Shown: positions 1-11,356, numbered from the stretch's first letter. The stretch is DNA of 64,000 bases from Eublepharis macularius (GCF_028583425.1 NC_072801.1:14466001-14530000), one strand, 5' to 3'. The notes: generated by a model from the letters alone, not told the origin. Program-made: numbers and translations.

Positions 1-7
1 TTGTAAC

Positions 8-413
8 CAGGGGTCATTTTGTAGAAAAAGAGCTGGAGGAACTTATTAGCATAACTCATCAGCATAACTCATTAGCATATGTCATGCCCCTTGCCATTGC
101 CTGAAGTGTGTCATTGGCATAACTGATTTGCATATGCCACACCTCCAGGTATCACCTATCCTGGCTGTTTTGGACCCAATCCTGGCCATTCAGGGCCGAA
201 ATTGGGCCCAAAATGGGGAAAGGGGGCTGAAAATGGCCGAAAAGGGGCCCAAAATGGTCAGGAGCGGCCCGCTGCTGAGCGGGAGAGTGATCCACCACCC
301 GTCAGAGGCCCGATCTGGCCTCTGATCAGGTGGGCGGGGCCACCTGACATGTGACCTCTTGGGGGAACTGCCGGAACTGCATTCCTGGGCGTTCCCCCTC
401 AAAATGAGCCCTG
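8..413 (+). mobile_element. hAT-type nonautonomous DNA transposon
   Basis: Begins CAGGGGTCATTTTGTAG and ends AAAATGAGCCCTG. The right end is followed by ATTGTAAC (414-421) and the window opens with TTGTAAC, so an 8-bp target duplication of hAT type is visible except for one base lying outside the window. The same element recurs at 14149-14572 and, reversed, at 25754-26189. No transposase reading frame is present. Confidence 0.8.
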
Positions 414-440
414 ATTGTAACCCTTAACAACAACCTTATA

Positions 441-525
441 GGAGAATCATAGGGTTGGTAGGGACCTCTAGTGTCATCTAGTCAACCCCAAGAGGTAAAT
501 ATTTATCATCCCTGTATTGCAGATG
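441..525 (-). mobile_element. CR1 LINE 3' end fragment
   Basis: Contains the reverse complement of the typical CR1 3' tail (GAATCATAGGGTTGG followed by a GGGACCTCTAG segment and CATCTAGTCAACCCC). Only the 3' terminal part is present. The following bases to 690 show no recognisable feature. Confidence 0.65.
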
Positions 526-692
526 TGGAGGCTGAGCCTGAAAGGTGGTGGCTTGCCCCTAACACTCTATGGCCAAACCAAGAGTAGAACAAGCAACTGC
601 CTGATTCACAGCAAATCCTTTTTGGTTAGCTTCTTTAGGCCTCTTGTACTGGAGGGAAAAACAGGATATACTTTATACTGACGTGAGATTCA

Positions 693-816
693 GGCCGATT
701 TTGCGCAAAACTCCCGAATAACAGCGTCTTCCTGGTGCGATTTCGCACAAGAAGACGCTGTCTTCCGGATTTTTCGCACAATGTTCCGCAGGCAGGTAAA
801 ACATGTGGAAACGGCC
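693..816. mobile_element. Palindromic MITE, GGCC-end family (P1)
   Basis: Fold-back element with ends GGCCGATTTTGCGC and its partner ending GGAAACGGCC. It is flanked by perfect 3-bp duplications TCA (690-692 and 817-819). The core shares the segment CAGCGTCTTCCTGGTGCGAT with copies at 28224 and 49319. CpG-rich. Confidence 0.75.
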
Positions 817-931
817 TCAGTTTACAAACTGTTCTTCAGTTTTTCTTGGTATTCGTATCTTGGGGATAGGATTTCCAACCAGATGGTGATTTGGTGGTCT
901 GACCATAGGGAACTTGTTCTTACAAGCCTGA

Positions 932-1185
932 GAGCCAAGCTACAAGAGATGAATTACACGAGGAGGAGCATGTGAAGGGAATAGTTGCAATGTTAGCCGG
1001 GAAGCTGAGTTTTAAAAGAGATTGGAAGGCTTTGTTAATTTCCCCTCTCTACAGATCCAGGGAGATCTCTGCTCAGAGGATTTGTTAATTTCCTTTTTGC
1101 CTCCCTAAGGTTCTGTCAGTTTCACCTCCCCTTCTAAGAGGCGAAGAAGAAATAAACAAACCTTCTGAGCAGAGATCTATAGAGA
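932..1185. mobile_element. Fold-back element with P2 left end and a distinct core
   Basis: The left end, GAGCCAAGCTACAAG, matches the P2 MITE family. The interior is a different inverted repeat, with arms around 1040-1095 and 1135-1185 containing TTTGTTAATTTC and its complement. The same interior occurs at 23905-24212 with different ends. The right end is not found. Confidence 0.6.
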
Positions 1186-1219
1186 GGGGAAATACAGGTC
1201 CCAAGTTGGCTTCAAACCT

Positions 1220-1380
1220 CTGACAGGCCAGGTTCTAAAACGACACCACCCCTGATGGGTTCCAAGATGGTTCCACCCATGACAGACCAAATTCCAAAAG
1301 AACTCTCCCTGTAAAGGTTCCAAGGTGGATCTGCCCAGGACATTCCAGATTCCAAGATGGTTCCACCCATGACTGGCCAT
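1220..1380. repeat. Short tandem repeat, unit about 58 bp
   Basis: Two and a half diverged units carry TTCCAAGATGGTTCCACCC near 1260 and again near 1352, with a degenerate middle unit (TTCCAAGGTGGATCTGCCC). Open frames across it are by-products of the repetition. The repeat is not coding. Confidence 0.6.
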
Positions 1381-1527
1381 AGAGATACCCTCCTATCCAA
1401 GTATGGAGTGCAATGGCTCTTTTCCCATACGTAGGACCATGAACAATACTGATCCAGAAAAAAGAATGTACTCATGTCTGTGTATGAATGCCAACAATAG
1501 AATGATGTCACTTAAGAAAGGGGGATT

Positions 1528-2310
1528 ATATTTACTTATTTATTTATTTATGTCATTTATAGTCCACCTTTCTCACTGAGACTCAAGGCGGATTACACAG
1601 TATGAGATTAGTACAATCAGTATCAAGTACATTTCAATACAGTATCAAGGACATTTCCATAAACAATGCCATAGGGTAAATAGATACAAGTTTAAAAGAT
1701 ATAGTATTAGCAAGAATCCAATACAGAGTAGAAAAAAATACTGAAGCAGAACATAATTCTAGGACTGACATTAGGCAACATGGAGCACTGGTGGTACATA
1801 GGAGTACATATTTAAAGCAGCAGATAATAAGGCAACATAGTGATGAAGTCTATGGTCTCTAATTAATTAGCGAAGCATCTGAGACCCCATCCCTAAAATG
1901 CAGCCCTCCCATTTGAGTAAAAAGCCTTTTTTTGAATAGTTCGGTTTTGCATCGTTTACGGAAAGCCAGCAGAATGGGAGCTCTTCTGACTTCCTCAGGC
2001 AGGTCATTCCACAGGATAGGGGCCACCACAGAGAAAGCCTGTGTATGGGCTGCTGCTGACTTCACCTGTGTGCAGCCTGGCACCTGCAGGAGACCCTGTT
2101 CAGATGAGCAAAGCTGCCGTGGAGGAACACAGGGAGGGAGGCAGTCCCAAACCAAAGCCGTGCAGAACTTTGTATGTAATAACCTTGAACTGAGCACGGT
2201 AACTGATGGGTAGCCAGTGGAGCGACTGTAGGATGGGAGTGATGCTCATGCTCCTGATAACAGTCGAGCTGCAGCATTTTGCACTAATTGGAGCCTTCTA
2301 GTTAACTTAG
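1528..2310 (-). mobile_element. LINE 3' part: end of ORF2 plus 3' UTR (L2/CR1-like)
   Basis: On the minus strand an open stretch (2197-1859) encodes the C-terminal tail typical of vertebrate L2/CR1-like ORF2 proteins, with the segment FSVVAPILWNDLPEEVRR followed by FRKRCKTELFKKRLF. The 3' UTR contains CCGCCTTGAGTCTCAGTGAG and finishes in an AAATA-rich tail (plus-strand TATTTATTTATTTATG at 1535-1552). The same 3' end recurs at 24360-24712, 56014-56170 and 60375 onward. The element is 5' truncated. Confidence 0.75.
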
Positions 2311-3716
2311 ATGATTATATAGGTTAGTTTGGCTCAGCATTGAATTGTAAATCTTTTTAAAAGGATACTGCCCCAAAAGATATAGAATCTCATCCCAGGG
2401 ATTTTATAACATTGCTTCTTTAAACACACAAACTTTTTAAAAACCTGACACGTGACTCAGATTAAGACCTAAAAGTTGCAAAGGATCGAAAACAAATTAT
2501 CTTAACAGCAACACTGAGGCTATAAGCAAGCAATATCTTATTATGCCAGTTTGAAAGTGGCACAGGAGAGGAGACCCATTACTGTTGAGCTCACATATAT
2601 TTCTTTTCTCTCTGGCCAAATGGGTTTTGTGGGTTTTTAAAGCATTATCAAAAACCTGCAGAACCTGTTGAACCAGTGATAACAGAGAATGGGGGAGAGA
2701 AATAAAGACTGCGCACATCACAATCAAAGATAACTCAAGCCATAATTTCAAGCTAATATTTTATTTGTGTGTTGTCTCCAGATTGAGGTCACCCGCCTGT
2801 CCTCTGCTGTCCCCTTCCTGGCAAAATTTTCTTCAGTTTGGGTGGCTCGGCTGTGCAGTTTCACAGAATAAAAACCCACCGTCCACCTCTGAAATTGATA
2901 AAAACAGCCATGGTACAAAATGCAAGGAAACCGGCACAGCTGTGTGGCCTTTGGAGGTAGTTGATCGATAGCTTCTTTCTAGCATCCTACCCTTCTCCGG
3001 ATCCTCACATACATTTTTCATACTAACCCCTCCCGGGCAATGGCTGTCTGTCTCAGAAATAAAATAAAACACCACGCACACAAAAAAAACCAAAGCATAC
3101 TTTGTTTCTCTGGGCCCTGGAGGTTGTTTTCGTTAAAGGGCCAATCTATACATTCCAGGCTGGGAATTCCTTTACTGTGTGAACAAAGAAACCACGTAAC
3201 TCCCCCGCCCCCCCCCGCCCCCCCATCGTGTTTCATTTTTTTAAAGAAAGCTCTTCTGATTAGCCCCAGGCTATGGATTGGTTTATAAACCAAGCAAGGC
3301 CATATAAATATAAGCTTGTCTGTGTGGGCCAGCGTCAAAGAAGGATGCAAAATGTAAAGGAGTCTAAGTGGGTTGATTCAACTGGTTGCTAGTTTGGGGG
3401 TGGGGGGGTGTTGCAGTTGACAGGTTTGTACTTTGCCGCATGCCAAGCACCTTTTTGTGCAGGGAGCTCTCTTTTGTTGTTCTTTGTGTGACTGATGTAG
3501 GAGATGAAGCAGAACTGGCAGACTGCGATGCAAATGAGCATTCTGAAGGGCATCTGATGTTTCTCTCTCGTGACAAGTCCACATGAGAAGGGAGCCACCT
3601 GTGTGGAGAAATATCCTTGGAACAACTGAATAACTGTGCTGTGTACAGAAGAAAAAAAACAGTTAGTGGTAGATTCGGGTTAGGCAAAAAGGAAGTACTT
3701 CTTGCACAGTGTATAT
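2311..3716. other. Nonrepetitive intergenic sequence, no gene seen
   Basis: No exon or RNA gene could be supported. A C-rich tract lies at 3201-3223. A reverse CCAAT box (ATTGG, 3277-3281) 22 bases upstream of TATAAATA (3303-3310) resembles a TATA promoter on the + strand, but no transcript evidence follows it. Confidence 0.4.
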
Positions 3717-3724
3717 AGTTAAAT

Positions 3725-4329
3725 CAGGAGCCCCCAATTTGGTGCCCGTGGGCACTGTAGTACCCACCATTGCCTTTCCACATACCCTCCCAGTGTTTTT
3801 AGAAAGTGGGTGAGGCTTTTGCCCAGCAAGGCTTCTGATTGGCCATTGGAGATTTGATTGACTGTGCAGATTTTTAAAAACATTGCATTGACCACAGTTA
3901 TCACCACTATACAAGGATCTTCGTTAGGGTTACCAGGTCCCCCATGGCACAAACTGTGGGACAGGGAGGGGCATGGGGACCTGCGGTAGGAGTAATTACT
4001 TTGAGTGGGTGTGTGCCCCAGTATGATTCTTCATTGCACCTGGCGTGACCCCGCAATTCCACATTGCACCAGGAATGATGTCAGGAGGAACACATTCCGG
4101 GGGGATCTTGACCATTTCCATGCCTTTCCGCCCTGCTGGCCAAGTGAGAGGTGGGGGCAGAGTGGCAGATTCCCCCGCCCCCACCTGGGAATGGGAACTC
4201 TAATCTTCACTGTGTGGCTGAAGGTAAGCCGCGGCAGCCATTTTGTGGCAGCCATTTTGTGGCTGCACCCACCACTCTATGTCACAATTCCAAAAGTACC
4301 CACAGGGCCAAAAAAGTTGGGAATCCCTG
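3725..4329 (+). mobile_element. hAT (Charlie-like) nonautonomous element
   Basis: Starts CAGGAGCCCCCAATTTGG and ends AGTTGGGAATCCCTG, with a perfect 8-bp target duplication AGTTAAAT (3717-3724 and 4330-4337). Part of the interior (about 3925-4215) looks like a second, older element beginning AGGGTTACCAGG. A relic of the same family lies in the PRR35 intron near 34280-34630. Confidence 0.8.
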
Positions 4330-4337
4330 AGTTAAAT

Positions 4338-5093
4338 GATGGGATTTACAGCTACCGGATACAGGGGTGACAGGTAGTTGAGATGGCTTTGACAGGGGGA
4401 ATCTGATGGCCGTTCATGAAGGAGACGTCCACCCATGGCTATCAGCCTGGATGGCTAAAATGGGAACTCCGTGTTCAGAGGCAGAGTATTGCTGACGCTG
4501 AATCCCAGTTGCTGGGGTCAACATGGCAGGGCTTCTGTTAAAGGGAAATGTAGAACTGCATATCGGTATGTGATTGCAATTCATCTACATAATGCACACA
4601 ATGGCGATGCCATAGGGCGCTTTCCTGCTGTGTACATGCGTTTTGTTGCTTATAGTCACATTCTATGGCATTTGGAAGTCTGTGTCGGCCCTTTTCAAAT
4701 GTTTGATTTTGGTGCAATCAGAATCCCAGGTTTTCCAGAGAATGTGTTTGCACATGCCAAAACTGTACTCATATGGAAGATACACGCGTCACCCCATTCA
4801 CACAATATGGCAGCTGTGCTTATTTGGTGGGTTGCATGTAGCAGTTGGAGCACCAAAACTTTAAGTCTGAAAAAGGGCTTTAGAGCAAGAGAAAATCCCC
4901 AGAACAAATAATTTAACAACAGTAACATGGAAGGATGGTCATATAGTCAAGCAAACATACTGCAAGTTGGTTGTGGCATGAATTGTTTTATATGCAAAAA
5001 TGTTATTTTGCATGTGACAGAATGTTGTGGAACCTGGATGGAGTGTTAGGAACAAAGTTCATTATTATTTGCCATGTACATGAGAGGCCTTAT

Positions 5094-5095
<2 letters not shown>
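4338..5095. other. Intergenic, nothing recognised
   Basis: An open frame of about 146 codons starts at 4471. It has no homology I recognise, no splice context and no compositional support. Ends in a (CAA)n run that belongs to the following SINE. Confidence 0.4.
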
Positions 5096-5124
<29 letters not shown>

Positions 5125-5362
5125 TTTGATTTATTTGCCACACTTCAGGACAACCTAACACCCACTCAGAACGGTTTACAAAGTATGTTACTAATATCCC
5201 CACAACAAAACACCCTGTGAGGTGGGTGGGGCTGAGAGAGCTCTGAGAGAGCTGTGACTGACCAAGGTCACCCAGCTGGCTTCAAGTGGAGGAGTGGGGA
5301 ATCAAACCCGGTTTTCTAAATTAGAGTCCCACGCTCTTAACTACTATGCCAAACTGGTTCTC
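5096..5362 (-). mobile_element. Sauria-type tRNA-derived SINE
   Basis: Reverse-oriented copy. The (CAA)n tail is on the left, followed by the 3' body (CACTTCAGGACAACCTAAC) and the tRNA-like head near 5290-5360 (reverse complement of GTTTGATTCCCCACTCCTCC and AACCAGTTTGGCATAG). The head holds A-box and B-box sequences for RNA polymerase III. Other copies are at 9024, 16410 and 59616. Confidence 0.85.
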
Positions 5363-6170
5363 TTACCCAGCACCCCCTCCAAAGTCAAGCCCCTGACCCA
5401 AGACATTTACAATCTAAGTTACGTTTCTCTCTCATTTGAAGAAAGATTCTGAAACCTGCCAGAAATGTCACCTGATTGGCTGGCTGTAGCAGACCCTTGA
5501 TTTTTTTATACCTGCCGCCTTCTTGGCAATTCTGTTCTCCCTCCAGCTTGATTTTAAACAGCAGGTATGGTGAGTTTTGCTTTTCCTCTGCCTGAAAGGT
5601 TGAACCAGCAGGGCCAGTCAGAACCGAGTCATTAAGGAACATTCAGAATGGAACGTATCTCCTCTCAAAGTACAAAGGGCACTGTGTAGAAAATTGGAGC
5701 GGGGAGGACACCCTGACCTTTCAGGCAGTTGGAAAGGAAGAAAACTTTTGAGCGACCTGTTCTGGAAATGTACCCAGTGAGTTTCGATATCATCTCATCC
5801 AACGGCAGCTTCCCCGGGCGACCAGCGGCCCCACCGAACCTCCCCTTTGGGTTTATCGCGCAAACACTGATGGGTTACGAATTAACTCAATTTAGCTGCC
5901 CAATGCAAGTTACAGATAGAAAGCTATTTAAAAGCCAACTAAGAGAGCTATGGGTAGAGTGGGCTCTCTGGGGGAGGGGAAATATCATCCCGAGAAGCCA
6001 TCATCCAGGTCAGCTTGTGGAGCTGAACGAAAGAGACGTTCTTCCTCCTGTTGGGCGTGGGTGGAGGTGAGTCACAGGCCCAAGAATAAAAACAAGCAAC
6101 AGACCTGTGACACCTTTAATGAAAGATTTTAATTTTACTGTTAGCTTTGAAGTCAATTCTCTATCAATGG
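5363..6170. other. Intergenic with CpG-retaining nonrepeat segment
   Basis: No repeat is recognised. At 5775-5885 the sequence keeps many CpG pairs (TCGATATC, CCGGGCGACCAGCGG, ATCGCGC, TACGAATT) unlike its surroundings. An open frame of 113 codons (5729-6070) has no family resemblance that I can see. This may be a conserved regulatory element, but nothing in the sequence proves that. Confidence 0.3.
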
Positions 6171-6180
6171 TTATTGCAGT

Positions 6181-6750
6181 GTATTGTCGAAGGCTTTCAC
6201 GGCCGGAGAACGATGGCTGTTGTTTCGCCAGCAGCTGGGGCTGGCATCTTCAGAGGTGTAGCACCGAAAGACAGAGATCTCTCAGTGTCACAATGTGGAA
6301 AAGATGTTGGCAGGTCATTTATATCTACTCAGTAGGGGTGGGGGTTCAACAGGAAAGAAAAGACTTTAAGAATGAATAGAGCATGGTTTCCAGTCCTGAA
6401 AAACACCAGGCTAACAAAACATTCTATCCCCGACAATAGCCCTGCAGAGAAGATTAGCACATCAAGCACCAATCCATATACAAAAGAACCTCCTCAGGAT
6501 ACAGTGAAGCCTCCTGCCATTAGCCTTCCACACCCTGGGAAACTCTTACAGGATGACTCAGCTCAACCACACCCCTCCTGAATAGATATAAATGACCTGC
6601 CAACATCTTTTCCACACTGTGACACTGAGAGATCTCTGTCTTTTGGTGCTACACCTCTGAAGATGCCAGCCACAGCTGCTGGCGAAACGTCAGGAACTAC
6701 AATGCCAAGACCATGGCAATACAGCCCGGAAAACCCACAACAGCCATCGG
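6181..6750 (+). mobile_element. Penelope-like element fragment with inverted terminal repeat
   Basis: Flanked by a perfect 9-bp duplication TATTGCAGT (6172-6180 and 6751-6759). The left 165 bp is an inverted copy of the terminal repeat. The rest is in + orientation, with the C-terminal coding tail (6372-6581, including NRAWFPVLKNTRLTKHSIPD) that follows the GIY-YIG domain in vertebrate Penelope-like elements, then the terminal repeat CTGAAGATGCCAGCCACAGC ... GGCGAAACGTCAGGAAC. Most of the element, including the reverse transcriptase, is missing. Confidence 0.75.
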
Positions 6751-6939
6751 TATTGCAGTGGTGTGAATGGCCATCATATCTTTTCTGGATCTCATTTGAA
6801 TTTTAACATGATAAAATCCTTGCAAAATTCTGGCATGTCTTGCACTTTCCAGCTCATTTGCAACATTTTGCTGTTTGCAGTTCCCACTCCCCACTGTTCC
6901 ATGTTCATGTACGTGTCTGCCTCCTGAAGATCTATCTCC

Positions 6940-7070
6940 TGCACCTGATGAAGTGAGCTCTAGTCTATGAAAGTTTATGCTAGATTTTTTTTTTACTATT
7001 AATAGTTTTCAAGGTGTCATAAGAGTCCTGTTTGCTTTTGCTGCTGTAAACTAACATGGCTATCCTTGTG
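6940..7070 (+). mobile_element. Penelope-type terminal repeat, family 2, diverged
   Basis: Matches the family-2 repeat in order: CTGATGAAGTGAGC, GAAAGTTTATGCTAG, TTTTCAAGGTGTCATAAGAG, CTAACATGGCTATCC. More diverged than the copies at 11700 and 23465. Confidence 0.55.
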
Positions 7071-7080
7071 GAGCTGGAGG

Positions 7081-8480
7081 CAGGAATGAAAGCATCACCC
7101 AAGCAGGGACTGACTTCCACTCTAAATGGTATGCATGCAGTCGACAGCTACATCCGTGGTTTAGTTCCGTGTTCTAGGAATCCTGACATTCCTTAGAAAC
7201 TTAGCTATGTCACTGAGTGAGAGAGGCTCTCTCAAAGCTAGCTTCTCTGCCAGTAACAATCTTCCTATAAAATATGCAGTTGCAGGGCAAGCTGGACATA
7301 TTTTAAAGGGTACGTGGGTAAGCTTCAAAATGTAGGCATGGTTCATGCCCTTAAATCTTCTGCCATATCCAGAATTTGTGTAATCTGTTTTTAAAAAGCT
7401 GCCTACGCTAATGGCCTTCACTGTATCTTGTGGTGGTGAGTTCCGCAAGTTAATTTTGTGTTGCATGAAGAAGTCCTTCCGGAGTCCATTGTTCTGTGCT
7501 ATCTGAAAGGCTGGAATAAATGCTGAGAATATCTCAGAGTTCTGGCAAGAGGGTCTTATTGGTGGAGGAAAAGGACCCTGAAATTTTGATACTTCAGATT
7601 AAAATCGCAGGTTTTGGCAACAGGATTTCTCAGCGACAGGCTTAGCTTGAGCAGTAATTGATTGAGGAATGTAAATACTGATATTTCAGGGAGATAAATC
7701 GCCTTGTCCTTGGAGGAAAAGCTTGCCCTGGGGAAGGGCAGGAAAAAGTATTTCTTGAAATACTTAATGGTTTCCCATCAGAAAGGAGCTGACAAGCCCA
7801 GTTATGAGAAACAGAAAGCAGAGCCAGCTTTGCAGCTTAGAAATGGACCGCTAAAAATAGCAAAACCAAACGATGACCACCAACACCAGCGTTCGCTGTT
7901 CTCCTGAGTGCCGTTTGTTTACGGATTTTGCCCACCTTTCCGTCTTTAAAGTTGTCAAAAGAAGCCTTTGTATACGTTCGAATAAAGTCTAGGGAATACG
8001 CTTTCACATGGAGGTCTTCAGAACAAACTATCACACTTCCTTGCCATCCCCTGCAGTCCGCACACTGGAGGGCCATGCCCAAGGGCCCAGGCTCTTTGAC
8101 ATCACCCTTTGGCAATGCCTCTGCCGCGGCATTTAGATGAAAAGTGAGCCCTCCCCAAAAGCATCCATTTGTCAGAATAGCCTGGAAGTGAAGCAGATAA
8201 TGTCGAGGATGCGGCTGCTGACACGTTCTTCCCATAGATCGCGGGTAGAGGACCGAAGTCATTTTACTGTCTGGTTCCTTGCAGCCAGACTCGTGTGCTC
8301 TGTAGGTATAGTTAGAGCAGCAAGGAATGTTTGTAAATACTTTACTCAGACTGCTGAAATTTTGAACTTCAAAATACAATTTTGCATTTTTAATGTGAAC
8401 ATTTTTATTGGAAATTCAGATACTCTAGACAGGCTGAGGTCTCTTGTTTTGGCAGGCATGAAACATGGGCTCTCTTAAAT
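7081..8480. other. Intergenic, nothing recognised
   Basis: No repeat or gene is recognised. A minus-strand open frame of 180 codons (8379-7837) lacks any recognisable domain. Several CpG pairs persist at 7915-8140. Could hold conserved noncoding sequence. Confidence 0.3.
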
Positions 8481-8710
8481 CAGGAGTCTCCGAGTTTGTT
8501 CAGCCTACAGGCCCTTTTGGAATTGGAGAATGTTGAGTAGGCAGTATAGCAAAATGGCTGTCACGAGGGGGGGGACCAATCGCAGAACGGCTGCCGTGTG
8601 GGAGGTTCCACACATTGATATGAAGTTCCAGGCCAAGCATCCTCCTATGAGGTGGAGGCAGCTGTTTCCAAATGAGCGCTCCCTGCAGAGATTAAGGTGA
8701 CATCCTGAGA
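8481..8710 (+). mobile_element. Probable hAT relic, left end only
   Basis: Starts CAGGAGTCTCCGAG like a Charlie-type hAT end. No matching right end or target duplication was found, so the boundary on the right is a guess. Confidence 0.3.
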
Positions 8711-8815
8711 TCTTCAGAAGCATTTCCTACCCCAATTAAGTGGGTGAAAGTCAGGCTCATTGCTTTGAGGCACAGATTCTTTTGTCAAAGAATCCAGTAG
8801 ATGCCAAGAAAAGAC

Positions 8816-8942
8816 AGTCGATTCCGCACGGCTTACCTGAAGCCGGAACGTTGCGGAACATGGTGGAAAAAACCGATCTTCCACGTTTTTTCCGGCATGT
8901 TCCGCAACGTCCCGGCTTCAAGTAAGCCGTGCGGAATCGGCC
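8816..8942. mobile_element. Palindromic MITE, GGCC-end family (P1)
   Basis: Near-perfect inverted repeat with arms around CACGGCTTACCTGAAGCCGG and complementary right arm ending GCGGAATCGGCC. The arm resembles the one at 51039-51240 (ACGGCTTACCTGAACCCGG) but the centre differs. No clear target duplication. Confidence 0.7.
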
Positions 8943-9023
8943 ATTGTTGGGCGCCGTAGGGGCCAAAGGCATCACACTGGAGATTGTTGTCTTAAATTCT
9001 ATATGGCAGATACCCCAAACTGG

Positions 9024-9280
9024 AAGCCAGTTTGGTGTAGTGGTTAAGAGTGCGGGACTCTAATCTGGAGAACCAGGTTTGATTCCCCACTCCTCTACTT
9101 GAAGCCAGCTGGGTGACCTTGGGCTAGTCACAGTTCTCTGGAGCTCTCTCAGCCCCACCCACCTCACAGGGTGTTTTGTTGTGGGGATAATAATGACATA
9201 CTTTGTAAACCACTCTGAGAGGGCGTTAAGTTGTCCTGAAGGGCGGTATATAAATCAAATGTTGTTGTTGTTGTTGTTAT
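9024..9280 (+). mobile_element. Sauria-type tRNA-derived SINE
   Basis: tRNA-like head with A box (TGGTGTAGTGG) and B box (GGTTTGATTCC), then a unique body and 3' tail GGCGGTATATAAATCAAATG with (GTT)n. Nearly full length. Confidence 0.85.
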
Positions 9281-9287
9281 TGCATGG

Positions 9288-9490
9288 TGGTGATGGAGAA
9301 TGCCCTCAAGTCATAGCAGGCTTACCCCTTGGCGGGGTTTTCATGGCAAGAGACTAACAGAGGTGATTTGCCATTGCCTTCCGCTGCAACCCTGGTTTTT
9401 GTGAGAGGTCTCCCCTCCAATTACTAACCAAGGCCTAACCTGCATTAAGCTTCTGAGATCTGACGAGATCAGGCTCATCTGGGCTATATT
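9288..9490 (-). mobile_element. 5S rRNA-derived SINE (SINE3-like)
   Basis: The reverse complement of 9400-9490 reads as a 5S rRNA segment: CAGATGAGCCTGATCTCGTC, then AGAAGCTTAATGCAGG, then CCTTGGTTAGTAATTGG. The plus-strand part at 9320-9385 (GGGGTTTTCATGGCAAGAG and TTGCCATTGCCTTCC) is the body of the SINE. A promoter derived from 5S rRNA rather than tRNA is implied. Confidence 0.75.
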
Positions 9491-9804
9491 ATTTCATATA
9501 AGCCATCAAATTCTAAAACTATTGTATGTCAACCATCAAATACTATCCGTTTTTTTTTAATGAAATCAAATGTCAAAGGCCCATCCTGAGACTTTTTGGT
9601 ACCTGAAGCAATCCAAATGACATCTGCCTCTATACCAATGAGTAAGCATGAGACATCATAATAATTGGTAGCATTTCTGTGTTAAAGTGTTCCGAATGCT
9701 TCATATACATTAGCACAATGATTTTTACAACAACTCTGCAAAGGAGGCCAATACATATTGAGGCAGCAGCAGGGGCTGAAGCTGAGAGAATATGTCTTGT
9801 CTAA

Positions 9805-10007
9805 GGGCCAAGCTACAAGTGACGAATGACACTTGCCTGGCAAGTGAACAGACTCACGTCACGTGTATTCCTCCCTGTTCACTTGCCATTCGCTTGCGCT
9901 CCACTTGATCATGTGGAGCGCAAGTGAATGGCAAGTGAACAGGGAGGAATGCACGTGAGTCTGTTCACTTGCCAGGCAAGTGTAATTCATCACTTGTAGC
10001 TTGGCCC
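9805..10007. mobile_element. Palindromic MITE, P2 family, core A
   Basis: Ends GGGCCAAGCTACAAGTGACG and its complement CACTTGTAGCTTGGCCC. Arms run almost the full length, with core words TTCACTTGCC and CCTCCCTGTTCAC. Flanks TAA/AAA fit a 3-bp duplication with one change. Confidence 0.8.
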
Positions 10008-11356
10008 AAATATTATCCTTGTACATTTGTGAATGAGATTCAATCTGTTAACTTCCCAAATGGCAGCTCTTTCTCTTTGTAAATATTCTCCTCGGTCAAT
10101 CTGTTTAGAAGTTGTCTTGCACACCCCTCATGACGGTGGTCAGGAATGGCACAAGAACTATGTGGTGTTCTTGAGCAGTTTCTGTATGAAACCGACTTAC
10201 ACCAGGACAGACAGTTTGGTGCACCTATCTCAGTATTGTCTGTTCTGACTGTCTCTGGAATTGTAGGATCTCAGGCAGAGATGGATCTCCTTTTGCTTGC
10301 AAAACTTGAGTTCCTGTCACTGATCCACACCTCTTTGCCTCTTCCTTTCATCACAATGGGGCTCATCCAGGGGACAGATTTTGTCCCAGAGTTCAGATGA
10401 ATTTGCCTCCCGCTGTGCTGCCCTTAATAGCCCCTCCCCGATTTTATTACCAACTTAAGGATCCCTCACCTTGGAAAGCTTCAGCAGCAGTTTGAGATCC
10501 TTACCTTCGCCCTGTTTGTGTCCCTCATTCTCTGGTGGGCTTCTGTAGCTTATTACTGGCCTCTGCCCCATTTCCTTTCTCCTTTGGGCATCTCTTCTGC
10601 CAAGCTGTCATAAGGCTCGGCGAGAGCTCCTTCCCGGACTGCACAGAAGCTCCACTTTTTTGCCAAGCTGTTGCTGCTTGGACGGCCACCTGTGCTGGCT
10701 TAAGGTATGCCATCTGGGAAAGTGAAGGTCAGTAGAGAAGGACTGCCACTTCACTGGGACTTTGGAGTCAGTACAGTGTTAAAGGATATTGCCAGTTTCA
10801 TTGACAGCTTTGTTCGTTTGCTAAAACAGATCAAGCAAATGTATGGAGGAGCCATCCAGGCCTATCTGCACCTATTGGCCATGATAGCTGCTGAGAGACC
10901 TCTGCTCGAAAAAAGCAGCCATGATAGCGTAACAGAACTTCCATGTACAGAGGCAGTATACCTTTGCAAATACCACTTATTGCAGACAAACATCTAGAGA
11001 AGACATTTACCTTCATTCTCTGTTTGCAAGCTTCTAAAAACATCTGGCTGGAGTAGATGGACCTCAAGCCTGTTCCACCGCTTTATGTTCTCACTTTGGG
11101 AACCATAGGTTTTGTTGACAGGTATATTAACTGGTGTAAACAACAAACCGCCCAATTCCTTCCCTGATTATTATTCCACATACCAATTTCTATATTATTG
11201 ATACAGAAAAGAAGCAAATTATGCAAACTATAAATTGATGAATTTTCTCATGCCTCTCTGTCTGTTGCAGCTCAGGACTGCAGATATGGTTCTCTCTTCC
11301 CCATTTATCCTTACAACAACCCTATCAGGTAGGTCAGGTTGAGAGAGAGCGATGGC
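10008..11356. other. Intergenic, nothing recognised
   Basis: No gene, RNA or repeat could be supported. Short open frames here (for example near 10707-10997) show no domain, and no splice signals in a sensible order. Confidence 0.35.

Noticed and set aside
3277-3310. TATA/CCAAT promoter
   Set aside because: The motif pair is plausible but common in AT-rich DNA. No downstream exon or donor could be linked to it.
7837-8379. 180-codon minus-strand open frame
   Set aside because: Overlaps shorter open frames on the other strand and resembles no protein family I know.
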